Shown in pieces: positions 10,813 to 21,375 of a stretch of DNA of 64,000 bases (position 1 is the stretch's first letter; every line of letters begins with the position of its first letter). A model generated the notes under the pieces. That model did no database searches, was not told the DNA's origin, and was given only the letters and a program-made list of their open reading frames with translations. Source of the stretch: Tricholomella constricta (taxonomy: Eukaryota > Basidiomycota > Agaricomycetes > Agaricales > Lyophyllaceae). Position numbers and translations under genes: made by a program. The DNA lies in NCBI GenBank assembly GCA_013368375.1, contig JAACJP010000031.1, positions 248,001 through 312,000 of the forward strand, given 5' to 3'.

Positions 10813-12693
10813 ATGGAGTTGTGCACCCCAGCAAAGGCCACGAGACAGCAGCCTTTCTCTTCACATCTCATGTCCCAGACGTCCAGTTTGAAAGCTGGCC
10901 CGGAACACGCAGTGCCTTCAAGCTCGCGCCCGCGCCCTGCCAATTCCCAGAATACGAGGCCTGCAAAGTCTCTTCTTGTACGTCGTTTTGCGCCCCTAAC
11001 GTCGAGTTTCACCGCCACAACACAGGCATCGTCACCCTCTTTCTCGCATCCTTCGAGGGCGAAGGAAGGAGTGAGTCGTGCAACGGAAAAGCCACTTCCT
11101 GCCGCGCCCCACCCGTCAAGGTTCAACACCGTGGAACGCGCGCCGCTATCTTCGTCTCCACATCATGCGAGCGTTAAAGGAGTGAAGAGTCGTGTTGATG
11201 CTCCCTTGGCGGCATCTCGTAATCATCTTTCTCCTAAAGGCAAGGGTACGCTACCTCACAGAGGGAATGGGATGCAGCCGCGCTCGGGTCCTTCATCCCT
11301 TTATACCGACATGATGGAGGCGCACTCGGGGGGCCGAGGTCACGGGGGAGTAAAGGCTGGCACCAGGGAGATCGGCCACGCTCATCCCTACGAAGGTGGC
11401 AGCGAAGTCCGTCGTGGCGAAGCCTGGAAATACCCTCACGGGAACCATGTGGACGGACGTGCATATGGTCATCAACAAGGCTACTCCGACAACGTCGTTC
11501 GGAATGGCGAGAACGGAGATGGAAACTATGACCCAGCAGGATACAAATATTTCAGCAATGTGCAGCAACGAAACCACATGGAGGGAGTTTACGACACGGA
11601 TGGGAACGAGTTACGGAGCGACATGGATGACGAGAGTGACATGTTAGAGGGAAGCTCAGACTCTGATGACGAGGAGGAAGAGGCAGAGGCAGAAGAGGAG
11701 GCGGACACTGACGAGGAGGACGATGGAGGCGATAGCAGCGATGATGACGGGAGTGGGAGCCGCCCAGACTTGGATGAAGAAGAGTTAGGGGCATCAGACA
11801 GTGACGAGGAGGGAGACAGCTGGAGGAACCCCAGGTTTGCGGACAGGGTTCAGGAGGAAGACGTCGACGACGTTGATGAAGATGAAGACGAAGATGAAGA
11901 GGCATCCGACAGTGACGAGGAGGGACGCAACTGGAGTACCCCCAGATTTGGGGACGGGTTTCAGGAGGCGAACGTCGAGGATATTGATGAAGATGAAGAA
12001 GAGGCATCTGACACTGACGAGGAGGATGAGGGAGGCGATAACAGCGACGGAAACGAGGTGTCTGACGGCGACGACGAGGAAGACAACTGGAGCCCTAGAT
12101 TCGAGGACAGGCTTGAGGAGGACGACGTCGATGATACTGACGACGATGAGGAAGAGGTACCAGACAGTGACGAGGAGGATGAGGACGACTATGAGGGGGA
12201 AGAGAGCGCGGAAGGTGACGATGACGAGGGCGGAAGCGCGAATAACTGGAACGGCGGACAGGAAGGCCAAGAGAGATCCTACAGGAGCGTCGAAGCCAGC
12301 GACTCGGATGAGGAGGCCGAGCGGTATAGCGACGACGACGGAGCAGCCTCCTTCGATGGAGGTCAACAGTATGCTGGGGAGGCCTACCAGTATAGTGGCG
12401 ACGGCCGAGAAACGTCTTTCGATAACGGCGGATACTACAGCACCGGATATCAACAGGATGCTGGGGAGGCCTACGGGTATAGTGGCGACGGCCCAGAAAC
12501 GTCCTTCGATGACGGCGGATACAGTTACGGAGATCAACAGGATGCTGGGGAGGATTACGGGTATAGTGATGATGACCGAGCAACGTCGTTCGATGACGGC
12601 GGATCCTCCAGTGGTGATCAACAATATGCTGAGGACGGGTCCTACAGCGACGACGACGTTGATGACAACTATTCTTACCCGACGCGTTATTGA
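10813..12693 (+). CDS. Highly acidic Asp/Glu/Ser repeat protein
   Basis: Open frame of 626 residues. The first 270 residues are Ser/Pro/His-rich; from about 11640 the protein is almost entirely D, E, S and G. Acidic modules ending in SDSDEEG or SDTDEED recur about every 40-50 residues, with a spacer of the type NWS-PRFxDxxEE. The C-terminal part has four or five units of the type QQxAGEAYxYSGDxxxTSFDxGG (12350-12620). Stop at 12691-12693. No catalytic domain is recognised; long acidic tracts occur in histone-, RNA- or Ca-binding proteins, but function here is unknown. The frame is open upstream only to about 10789 and an acceptor-like CTGCAG lies at 10802-10807, so an upstream exon, perhaps the gene starting at 6358, may join here. 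Codon bias (GAC/GAG/GAT) leaves the opposite strand open too; that frame is taken as a shadow. Confidence 0.6.
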   Translation: MELCTPAKATRQQPFSSHLMSQTSSLKAGPEHAVPSSSRPRPANSQNTRPAKSLLVRRFAPLTSSFTATTQASSPSFSHPSRAKEGVSRATEKPLPAAPHPSRFNTVERAPLSSSPHHASVKGVKSRVDAPLAASRNHLSPKGKGTLPHRGNGMQPRSGPSSLYTDMMEAHSGGRGHGGVKAGTREIGHAHPYEGGSEVRRGEAWKYPHGNHVDGRAYGHQQGYSDNVVRNGENGDGNYDPAGYKYFSNVQQRNHMEGVYDTDGNELRSDMDDESDMLEGSSDSDDEEEEAEAEEEADTDEEDDGGDSSDDDGSGSRPDLDEEELGASDSDEEGDSWRNPRFADRVQEEDVDDVDEDEDEDEEASDSDEEGRNWSTPRFGDGFQEANVEDIDEDEEEASDTDEEDEGGDNSDGNEVSDGDDEEDNWSPRFEDRLEEDDVDDTDDDEEEVPDSDEEDEDDYEGEESAEGDDDEGGSANNWNGGQEGQERSYRSVEASDSDEEAERYSDDDGAASFDGGQQYAGEAYQYSGDGRETSFDNGGYYSTGYQQDAGEAYGYSGDGPETSFDDGGYSYGDQQDAGEDYGYSDDDRATSFDDGGSSSGDQQYAEDGSYSDDDVDDNYSYPTRY

Positions 12694-12840
12694 AGTCTCG
12701 TCTCTTCCGCACCGATTATTACTACAATTATAGATGTTAATCCTATACCATACAATTTCACGATAATGATGACCGGAAAACAAAGATACGGCGACAGTGA
12801 GGAGGGATTCGAGGAGGCAGATCAAAAGCACGTATCACTA

Positions 12841-14038
12841 TCAAATTCCGACATCGTATCCCGGCACAGTGGTCCCGACGCCCATCGTCTCCGCCTTTGC
12901 CACCACCGCACACGCAATGGCCACGTCCTGCAGACCCACGCCAACCGACTTGAACATCGTGATCGGTCCCTCCCCTTCACTATTGTCAGCGTCAGGCATG
13001 ATCCCCGACATCGGCAACGTCTTGAGCACCACCTCCCTCGTGGGACCGAGCTCAACGAGTTCTCCGATCTCCACTATCTCAGGCGGGGCGACGCCAGCAT
13101 CGATCAATTCCCCAGCTTCGATGGCACATGCCTCGCGCGAGTCGACGAGAAGGACCTGTCGCACGCCTGCCGCTATCCGGACACTGTTATTCGACGACAG
13201 AGAGTTGGGGATAGCCCGCCGGACAAGGTCGCGGTCGACCTCGCGCATGGCTGGGGTGTAGCTCCCGATGAGAATGACGTGGGCGCCGGTGGGTACCCAG
13301 GAGGAGGGGAAGAGGGGGAATGTGGCGGAGGTGGCACAGACGATGAGGGATGCGGCGCGGAGGGCGGTGCGGAGGTTGATGTCTGAGGGGGGACAGCGGG
13401 GGATGATGGTGAAAGAGACGTGTGGGAAAAGGGACGTGAGGCGGTCGTGGAGGCCTTGGACGCGTGAGTTGTGGGTGCGGTTGACGAGGGTGCATGAAGT
13501 GATTGATGGGAAGGAACGGAGGTGGAGATCGAGATGGGCTTCGATCTGTTTACCTGCGCCGAATGTGACGATGGACGTGGGCGTGTGTAGTCCCACAAGT
13601 CTGGTCGAGAGAAGGGAGCCTGAGGAACAGTGCTTAGAGGCATCAGTGTATTGTAAGCATGGTAGGTGTTATACCGGCAGCATTCCGAATGGCAGTTAGG
13701 CTTCGGGCATTGACAATTGCTTTGACCGCGCCAGTCGCTTCGTCAATGACAATGGTGGACGCAGGAAGCCCACGAGTATCAGCAGAGTCTCTTGGAACAC
13801 ATACGGCTTTCAATGTGGTCCCGTGCAGTGCTGGGTTGGACACACGGGCAGGCATGAAGAGAGCTGTGTGGTTTCCCATTGTAATTGACGTCCTATGAGG
13901 GGTGACAATGATCGGTGGAGACTGACAGGGGGACGAGATGAGCTGGAAGACGCGGGCCATGAGATCCTGCAATTCTGCGGGCGTAAGCTTGGATAGTACA
14001 TGCTCGACATCTGAACGGGAGAGGACGAGGAGAGACAT
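12841..14038 (-). CDS. Ornithine cyclodeaminase / mu-crystallin family protein
   Basis: Two exons: 14038-13675 and 13619-12841, joined over a 55-nt GT-AG intron (NAAG|GSLLSTRL). The start is ATG 14038 (MSLLVLSRSDVEHVL); the TTG just upstream is not used. Family hallmarks: N-terminal LSRSDVEHVLSKL, the KAVCVPRDSADTRGLPAS and IVIDEATGAVKAIVNARSLTAIRNAAG segments (substrate and catalytic region), then a Rossmann dinucleotide-binding segment VTFGAGKQIEAHL, and the late ILIGSYTPAMREVDRDLV. Members deaminate ornithine to proline or reduce cyclic imino acids with NAD(P)H; the exact substrate cannot be read here. About 380 residues, slightly longer than the usual 330-350. Convergent with the acidic-repeat gene, 147 bp between stops. 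Probably cytosolic. Confidence 0.9.
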
Positions 14039-14186
14039 CAAATATTTATTAAATTTAATATATTATTTGAGGTCATGACTGCCCGCACGTGCGGCCACGA
14101 CTGATGCGGTCCTCAGGCGGCGTCACCTCTTAAAACCTTGGATCCACCCATCTGCCGTTCACTTATATACCCAACCAAGGATATAA

Positions 14187-16097
14187 ATGCCAGCGATCAA
14201 CACCGCAGCACTTGACCGCCTGTCGAATGGTATCATCCATCTGGAGTTGGAGCAGCCAAGGATAGGTGTAATGCTTGGAATCCTGATCATCTCTCTCTTC
14301 GGTACGTCGTGCTATCCATGTATGGGATGTTTCCATGGGTACTTATTCTAGTCACCAGCTGTTTCTTTTCCAGGGGTCTCGAAGCAGGTTCGATTTCTCA
14401 GGATACCACACCTTGTCTTCTTCATCGGCAAACACTTTGGAACCGGTAATCTACATCTCTTTCTCAGACGATCTCGGCCGTTTTCTTACGTTTTCACAGG
14501 CGCAATCCTGTCCACTGCGTTCTGCCATCTTCTACCAGATGCTTTCGACTCCTTACAAAATCCCGACGTTGAAGAAAAATACCATGGGATTGGCAAGTGG
14601 ACGGGCCTGATTATGTGGGTCAATATACTTTCCTTCCTTCGAAAAGTCTCCTTATATCCGTCATTACAGTCTGGTCTCTTTACTTTCAATATTTCTCGTC
14701 GAATGTAGGTTCATCTTCACTGAATCACATTAATGAAATCTCAACCGATCGTGATCATCTTCCAGATGCATCGACATCATACGTTGATCACCTACACGCC
14801 GAACCCTCCGCTCCTCCTTCACCTTCCTACTCTCCTCCCCCCTCTCGATCAAAAACACCGCAAGCATCACTTTCAGATGGCACTGTTCAGCCTATACTTC
14901 CACCTCAGAGCTCTTCCTCTCCACCCATAAACCCGCGCTCTTACCCAAACTGCACCACCTTCGCTGCCACGGAAAGTACACCTTTAATTGGAGCCCCAAA
15001 ACGCACAAAGTCTCTCTGCAACTTCGACCATCACCGAGATGATGCACTCTTGTCACTCATCCTCCTCAACTCCCCACGGCTTTCCCGCGGGGGTCTTCCG
15101 CATTCCGGGCTCGTTTGGGGCCGGGATGTTGCTTGCGTCTGCCATATGGGCCGGGTTGCCCTTGCACAAGCATGCGAAAATGATGCAGCTTTCAATGAGG
15201 GTGAGGAAGATGAGGAGAAGGACGTGAAACCGAAGATTGGGAGAAGGAGACAGGTCATTGGGATCCTTGTAGGTTTTTTCTTTTTTTCCAAGAGCCTATC
15301 ACTGACAATGAAGTTAGATTCTCCAACTCGGAATCATGATACATTCTCTCGTAATAGGCCTCACTCTCGCCATCACAACTGGGACCGACTTCAGTTAGTC
15401 GCTTTTGAATCGTCCTGCAACGAACAACGCTAATCCTGATTCATCAGCGTCACTCGTAACCGCGATTGTCTTCCACCAACTCTTCGAGGGCCTTTCCCTC
15501 GGCATCCGGATAGCGGGTCTCCCCCTCGCACAATTCCCATCCCACGACCCTCCTACACCCTCTCGATCCTCCTCGTCGTCCTCAAACCAATCATTTCCGT
15601 CGCAAGCCCACTCGCACTCGCATCATGAATCATGGACGTCCCGCTGGCTCAGCCCCACGCTCTCCATCCTTTTCGCCATAACCACGCCCCTGGGCATCCT
15701 CGCAGGAACCTACCTATTTGCACCCTCAAAACCTGAAACGGACCCCGACCAGGCCGGTAAGTCTTCCCACTTGCCCTATCTCCCCCTCCGCGATGCTAAT
15801 CATAATTCACTTCGATACACAGCGCGAATGCACCTGACGCAAGGGCTGATGTCGGGCATCTCCGCCGGGATGCTCATATACGCGGCCACTGTCGAGATGC
15901 TCGCGGGCGACTTTGTGTTCGGCGATGTCGGCGGCGACCATGGGCACGCGCATGAGCATACGAGCCATGGGCATGTGCATGATCACGACCATGCGCATGA
16001 AGAGTCGAGGCTTACGCCGATATGGCGCAAGGTCATTGCGGTGTGCAGCTTGCTCGCTGGTGTCACGGCCATGGCGCTCGTTGGGCTAGGGGAATAG
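14187..16097 (+). CDS. ZIP-family zinc/iron transporter
   Basis: Membrane transporter importing Zn2+ or Fe2+ into the cytosol. ATG 14187 opens with a short N-terminus, then a first membrane helix (VMLGILIISLFG). Following exons give VSKQVRFLRIPHLVFFIGKHFGTG and AILSTAFCHLLPDAFDSL, typical ZIP helices II-III. A long Ser/Pro-rich cytosolic loop follows (14760-15240), which in this family often binds metal. The ZIP signature helices are clear: HSLVIGLTLAITTGTDF (helix IV) and VTAIVFHQLFEGLSLG (helix V), carrying the metal-coordinating His and Glu. Another loop has His-rich HSHSHH, and HGHAHEH and HDHDHAHEE near 15950-16000 form a His-rich loop. The last helix (VIAVCSLLAGVTAMALVGLG) ends at the stop 16095-16097. 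At least six introns of 45-70 nt. Confidence 0.9.
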
Positions 16098-16401
16098 ATT
16101 CATTGTCGATGTTCATGCTCGTGTCCCTCTATGGACGCTCCTTCTTCATCTTGTTTCCAGAGAACCATGTACGTTAATCTATCATTGTAACTCTCTGCAG
16201 AATCTCCCCATTGTCAGCACCCATAATCATCATCCTCATCCTCATTCCATACATACATACATACATCACATCCATCTTGCATCTTGTACATTACGACCTG
16301 TATATACTGCACTGCATGCAATAGACCGCTATCGATATAATATTCGCATTCATGCTATTTCATCTGGATAACCTCTGTATCGAGCTCGCGCAAATCACAA
16401 A
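16098..16401. other. Intergenic with a TACA microsatellite
   Basis: Space between convergent genes. It holds ATC/CTC-rich DNA and a short (ATAC)n run at about 16250-16264. Nothing coding seen. Confidence 0.5.
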
Positions 16402-17072
16402 TTACAGGTCCTTCCTCGGCTTCTTCGTTCGACGACATGGCCAGCAGCAGAACCACGCCAGGGACGCCCTCTCCTCTTCCCCTTCGCCCTCCTCCTCCTC
16501 CTCCCGAGCGCGCTTCAAACCGTTCACAACGAGTTCCTTGACCCGTCTCGTAGCGTGGTCGGGGTGTATAAAAGCGGGCTTCGCGAGGGCACGGCGGGCG
16601 AGCGTGGTGCGCGCGTGGTAGGTGCCGTAGAAGGCGGCTTCCGCACGGCGGGGCAGTGAGTGCCTGAGAGTGCGCAGGTTCGCAACGGCGCGCTCGCGGG
16701 AGAGACAGAGACGCGCGGGGGTGGCGGGGGTGGCAGATCCGCATTGGCCTTGAGGATTTAAATTTAGGTTGATAGGGCGTGGTGGCGTCGCGGTCATGGG
16801 GTAGCTGAGCGCGAGTATGACGCCGGGTACTGCGAGTGGGTCATTGCTGTTAGTGGGATTACTAAAATATGTAGGTAAGCGGTAGTAATCGAATAAATTA
16901 AATTAAGATTATGAGGAACTTACGACGCGTGCGCGTGAGAGGTACATATCTGAATCATCAACGACGTCGAGCCCAGCGGCGCGACGGTCCATTCTGGGAA
17001 ATCACGATTGGCTTGGTTTAAGTTGCCAACTTGAAGTGGCTCCATGGGAGTGAGGGTTAAGCGGAAGGGCAT
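16402..17072 (-). CDS. Hypothetical protein, two exons
   Basis: Not recognised. Exon 1 starts at ATG 17072 (MPFRLTLTPMEPLQVGNL) and runs to 16924. The intron begins GTAAGT at 16923 and ends either at 16862 or 16847; both acceptors keep the reading frame. Exon 2 begins with (S)NDPLAVPGVILALSYPM, a short hydrophobic segment that could be a membrane anchor. A basic Ala/Arg-rich region follows (RRAEAAFYGTYHARTTLARRAL), then a Glu-rich run and a Cys/Trp tail (WFCCWPC) before the stop at 16402. The upstream start is preferred because the downstream ATG alone leaves the consistent VPGVILALSYP segment unused. About 185-190 residues. Convergent with the ZIP gene. Confidence 0.6.
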
Positions 17073-18376
17073 TGCGTGTGTCTTGTGTCTTAGGACGGCC
17101 CTGTCTGCGGGTGCGAGCTTTAAGTAATTAATAAGGCGCGCCCCGCTTTGGTGGCGTGTCCAAAGCGTTGCCCGCCCGCTTTGATGGCGCGTGGCTTTGA
17201 TGCGCTTTTGGGCGGTTATTTGGTTGCGACAAACAATTGACCCGATCGACCAAGCTCAGCACTCCGAGAAGACCACAATCAACAATTCACGCGCTACATG
17301 CATCCTCTGCAACGCATGCGGTAGTATTCAGACTAGGAGCCCTTAGTCCAGTTGGCCGCTGAAGGTCGCGGATTGTGGAGTGGGTTGGAGGACTCGGGAC
17401 GTGGAGTTGTACGTTTCGCAGAAAGTTCCGTACGGGAGGGAAAAGACGTCCATCTGGTTTGGTCAGGACTAGGTGCGTATCACTCGGCCTCTCCTTCCCC
17501 AGTAATCAGCTCCAATAAATGAAAACGTAACTAGCACGGTGTCGTGCTCGGCCGCAGCAATGGATAGAATACTAGCGAGTGGACGACGGGGAGATGCTTT
17601 ATGCGGAGGAGTGAGGGATCCAACGTTGTAAGGCGAAGCAGGGTCCTCAGGACCCACACTGCTCTTGCGTCACCTCTGCGCAGGTTGTATCTTCAGATAA
17701 ATGTACTGATTTTGTCTACTCGACGACGAATCCGTGCTCGGCGACGCAGATGAACTAAGCAAAGGCGGGGTGGCAGAAGGCATTACCGCCAGCTCCGTAC
17801 TCTTCAGACCCCTCAACATAACCCTCAGCTCTCTTATTCCAAGCCTGCTCGTCCGTCTGTCCCCCCCCCCCCCGCCCCTTCGCCGCGCTGCGCAGAAGAC
17901 TCGTCATACTCGCTCCGCAGCGTGGCCGTGCTATTCATCGCATCGCCCCATCTCCACTCTCCATTACGGGCTGCGATCGTGTTGTGCTGAGAAATAACCA
18001 TAGGTCGCCCCCAGCAACGTGATGGCTCTCTCGTGGTGGCTACTAGCAGCAGTCCGTCGTCGTCGTCGTTATGACAGGGGCACTGATGCTGGCAAACATC
18101 GGTGTCCCACCTTAAAGTTCGATGAGCAAGAACTGCACACTTCCTGTATTTTGCATTGATCGTATGCCACCAGCTGCTGCTTCGCCTGAAGTAGTTCTCA
18201 TTGCTGGGGAAGCCAATTCGTGGTCACGCCCTTATCGTCACTTAGGGGCTCTGTCTTTACGAGCATCCTTGCTACTAGTAGCGGAGGTAGATATCATAAT
18301 GGTAAACATAGTAAACAACCTACTCATCCCGCATCCTCGAATTGCGCCTACTCAAGACTCTTGCAACTGTCCTCCT
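17073..18376. other. Long intergenic region, 1.3 kb
   Basis: No supported gene. Near 17145-17205 are CCGCTTTG / CAAAGCG words similar to those upstream of 2144. A run of 13 C lies at 17861-17873. A GTC trinucleotide tract lies around 18056-18068. Confidence 0.5.
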
Positions 18377-19277
18377 TTAAATAGCTTCACTTATCATTTC
18401 GTCTCGCATGCCACCGACAATCGCAGCATTCACCATCAGTGTACCCCCGTTTTCACTGTTGGTCGAAGTCTGGAACACTCGTGCACAGATTCTCTTGAGA
18501 AGTTCAAAGAAGATCGGAAGGAGACTCCACCATGCCCCCGTCCCCGCACAAATTTCCTCGTATAACTTCTGCGCATTCGTCCACGGGACATACTCCACGC
18601 CACGCGCGGAATGTATATGGCCGAAAACATGCAACTTTGGACGTATTCTCCCGACTGCATGAAGCAGAGCGACACAGCCGCTGCCCCCCGAGTCAAGATG
18701 ATAGGCAGGAGGGCCATGGGTTATCAGCACGTCGGTTTGAAGAGGGATGGAGGACCATATCGGGGATGAGGGAGCTTGGGAGGGAGCCACGCGTGGATAC
18801 TGAAATGGCCAAGAGCCATGTCGCGGGGTGTGGGGGCTACCGTAAAACACGAGGCTGCGCTCACGTATATTGAAGGAGACGGAAGAGTCTTGAAGGTACG
18901 AGATTCGGGTAGTTCTGGAGAAGCATTTGAGTGTCTGGATCCGCCAGGGCAGCATCATGATTGCCAGCAATGAAGAGTTTGTGAGGATGAGGTTGGGCAC
19001 TCAGCCAGGTTAGGGCAGCAGTGAGTTCATTGAGTGAGCCTGACTGCGTGAGGACTCCAGCATGAATGAGAACGTCGCCAGCAGGAAGTGGAGGGAGACA
19101 TCCGTGAGTATTGTGTGTGTCTGAGATGCAAACACACCGAATGCCATTAGAAGGGGCTCGGCGGACGTTTCCCTGGCATGCTGCATACGCTCTGCGAGCA
19201 ATGAAGAGATATGGTGAAGAGCAGAAGTCTTCCCATGGTGTTGGTGGTCGTCGATGTAGCAGTTGATCCAGACTCAT
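18377..19277 (-). pseudogene. Calcineurin-like metallophosphoesterase, frameshifted
   Basis: Metallophosphoesterase of the MPPED/UPF0046 type, which hydrolyses phosphodiesters with two metal ions. From ATG 19277 the first frame gives CISDTHNTHG (metal motif D-x-H), GDVLIHAGVLTQSG and AGNHDAALADPD (GNHD motif). From about 18915 the family sequence continues in another frame: ISYLQDSSVSFNI, FYGSPHTP, DVLITHGPPAYHLD and FGHIHSARG (terminal G-H-x-H motif), ending at 18377. The two frames meet within about 20 bases (near 18905-18925) that contain no usable intron, so one extra base (net +1) is implied. In addition the metal-bridging Asp expected in HAGDLT is Val (codon GTC). Either the gene is decaying or the assembly has an indel here; the Asp-to-Val change favours real decay. 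It is divergent from the HNH gene at 19479. Confidence 0.75.
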
Positions 19278-19387
19278 GGAAGGTCCGAGATTGGTTGGAG
19301 AAAAGCAAACTTGTGCGGTGTCAGAGCGCTGCCGTTAGGAAGGAAGGAAGGAAGGAAGGAATGCTGTGGTTTGCTGGGTCAGGTGCA

Positions 19388-20900
19388 GCCTCCGAAAACC
19401 ATGGTGTCACAAACAAAGCCAAGCCGCAAAGCGGTGGCGTTGTCCTACTCCGTTTGGTTTCAAACTTCAACTGCCACGATGCTAGCCACCCCTCCACTCA
19501 CATTGTTTGACCATAGAGATATCAAAATCTATGATGGACCAATCGCCTATTCAGCTAACCCTCTCTGTCTGGAAATCTCCTCATATCCTCTAATGATTTT
19601 AAACTGATTGCCACTCATGTAGATTGCTCTTCACTTGAGGGCCAAAGGGAGGTAAAGGATGTTTTTGCCATTCTCGATACTGTTGTCGTGGTTAGGTCCT
19701 CGAACAATTTTGTTCTGCGTGAAATAAATGACAGCGGAACGTTTCTCGATACCGTATATGAACGTGGCGCTCCTGGGACCTTCAAGCCTGGAAGATACAT
19801 AATTGGTAAGCTCCTTTTAATCTGCTTTCTTGGTCTGGTTTTCATTTTATTCCAGTGCCTCAGGAAGATGGAGAGGAGGTTTTTAGAAGAAGAGCGATAA
19901 CGTTTGCGAGTGCCATGGTAGAAGCGCCGCTCCCGGAGAAGGCAATGGTAAGCGACACGGGCACTGAGGGGTCTGCCGGTGCGGTTTTTAAATTGTGTCC
20001 ACCGACTTCTTGTTAATAGGACGATGGCCCCCGAGGCTTTAAAATGCGACTTGTATACCGTGATAAAGGTTGTGTAGTTTGTCAAGCCGAGGGAACAAAT
20101 TCAAGATATCAATATTGTGACGATTCCCCATTTTTCGAGGGCTCTCACATATTCCCTTTCGCCAGGCAGACAACGGTATGTTTATTTTGAAATTCTTATG
20201 GCCGATACAGTTGAACATAATCCTTCTCAAGTGGGCTCTGCGTGGATATCAAAACCTTATCCAGGACCCGTATACCGCAACGAGCGCAGAGAATGCTACC
20301 CGCAACGAGGAAGATCCTCTGAGACTCAATTCCCTTGAAAATGGAATTCTATTCTGCCTATTACACCACAAGGCTTACGACACATTGCGGTTCTCAATAC
20401 ACCCCGAAGTATCCTCCTGATTTTCTAGCTTTTTACCTTCACTAATGTTACTTTTGTATCAGACTCATAAAATCTTCGCATTCCACCCTGCTATTGCTCA
20501 TCTCCATGGTCTACAAGTCGCTTCCCCGTGGAAAGCGCTAAACTCGTTGTACCCGAGTCCACATAAGGAACTCCTCGAAGCCCACTTTCAGACATCCATC
20601 TTCACTTCATTATCTGCGGCTGCGGAACCATCGGACGACGATGACGATGACGACGAACTGGAGTTTCCGGAGATTCCTTCCAACCATGACAACGAAGCAG
20701 TTAGGATTTGGGCTGAGGACCCTGACCGGTATCCGCCGGCTGAGTGGAGGCTCGACGATGAAGAGTGGGACACGTCTACTGCAGGGGTGCCAGATCCCAG
20801 AGATGTAGAAATTCACCCGTCAGACTTCTGAAGCCTTGCCGTTGTTTAATTTTTGAAACTTGTCTGTATGTTGCAGTAGCCTTGAGGAATTTAAATCAAA
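19388..20900 (+). repeat. Tandem duplication, unit A (HNH gene)
   Basis: Direct repeat with 21300-22740, covering about 90 bases upstream, the whole gene with its introns, and the start of the 3' region. Most exon sequence is near-identical by eye; the spacer 20900-21300 is unique. Confidence 0.85.
19479..20831 (+). CDS. HNH endonuclease-domain protein, tandem copy A
   Basis: Fungal protein with an HNH_2-type nuclease fold. The first exon starts at ATG 19479 (MLATPPLTLFDHRDIKIYDG). An intron with a weak donor GTCTGG (about 19564) ends at TGTAG 19619-19620. Next come CSSLEGQREVKDVFAILDT, an intron at 19807, a short exon, an intron with donor GTAAGC at about 19949, and the nuclease core. Core motifs: YRDKGCVVCQAEGT (paired Cys), FFEGSHIFPFA (first His) and, after an intron opening at 20175, NSLENGILFCLLHHKAYDTL (the N and HH of the finger). 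The last exon is acidic (seven Asp in a row near 20635) and ends PRDVEIHPSDF at 20831. The domain suggests metal-dependent DNA cleavage, but the cellular role is unknown. Duplicated at 21376-22649. Confidence 0.85.
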
Positions 20901-21375
20901 GACTATAGAATACATCTGTCTAGCCAACCGCCCATCCAATTGACTGTTATCTCATTGCTCCTTTTCAGGATGCCGGGCCGCGCATTGCAGAGTGGATTAT
21001 AATGGACTTCAGGGTGAACAATACACCGTGTCATCTATAAATGACACCATCCATTGTGGCTGAGCCCAACACCGTGCTCATCCCACATCTTGTCCTGCAG
21101 TTTAAGGACAGTCCAACCTTCAAGTTGTCATTATTTTAAATCTTGTACGCACATAAAACGGTACTTTCAAAAGAAAGCGCAAATACCCAAACGGGAGTGA
21201 CTGGCTTGTAATGCTGCCTTACTCTTCGCCCATTTATGCCTCTTTCCCGCCAGTCCAAAACTAAGCCTCCTAACGCCTCCAAGGAACCATTTACGCCACT
21301 TGAGAGCCAAATAATGCCAAACCCGCAAAGCAGTGGCGTGCGTTTGGTTTCAAAGTCCAACTGCCACGTCACCGC
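20832..21375. other. Spacer between the two HNH copies
   Basis: Unique sequence to about 21300, then about 75 bases shared with the region upstream of copy A, including GCAAAGC.GTGGCG and CGTTTGGTTTCAAA. Nothing coding recognised. Confidence 0.5.

Noticed and set aside
11794..12831. 345-codon minus-strand hydrophobic ORF
   Set aside because: It is the reverse complement of the Asp/Glu codon tract of the acidic gene; composition explains it and no membrane family is recognised.
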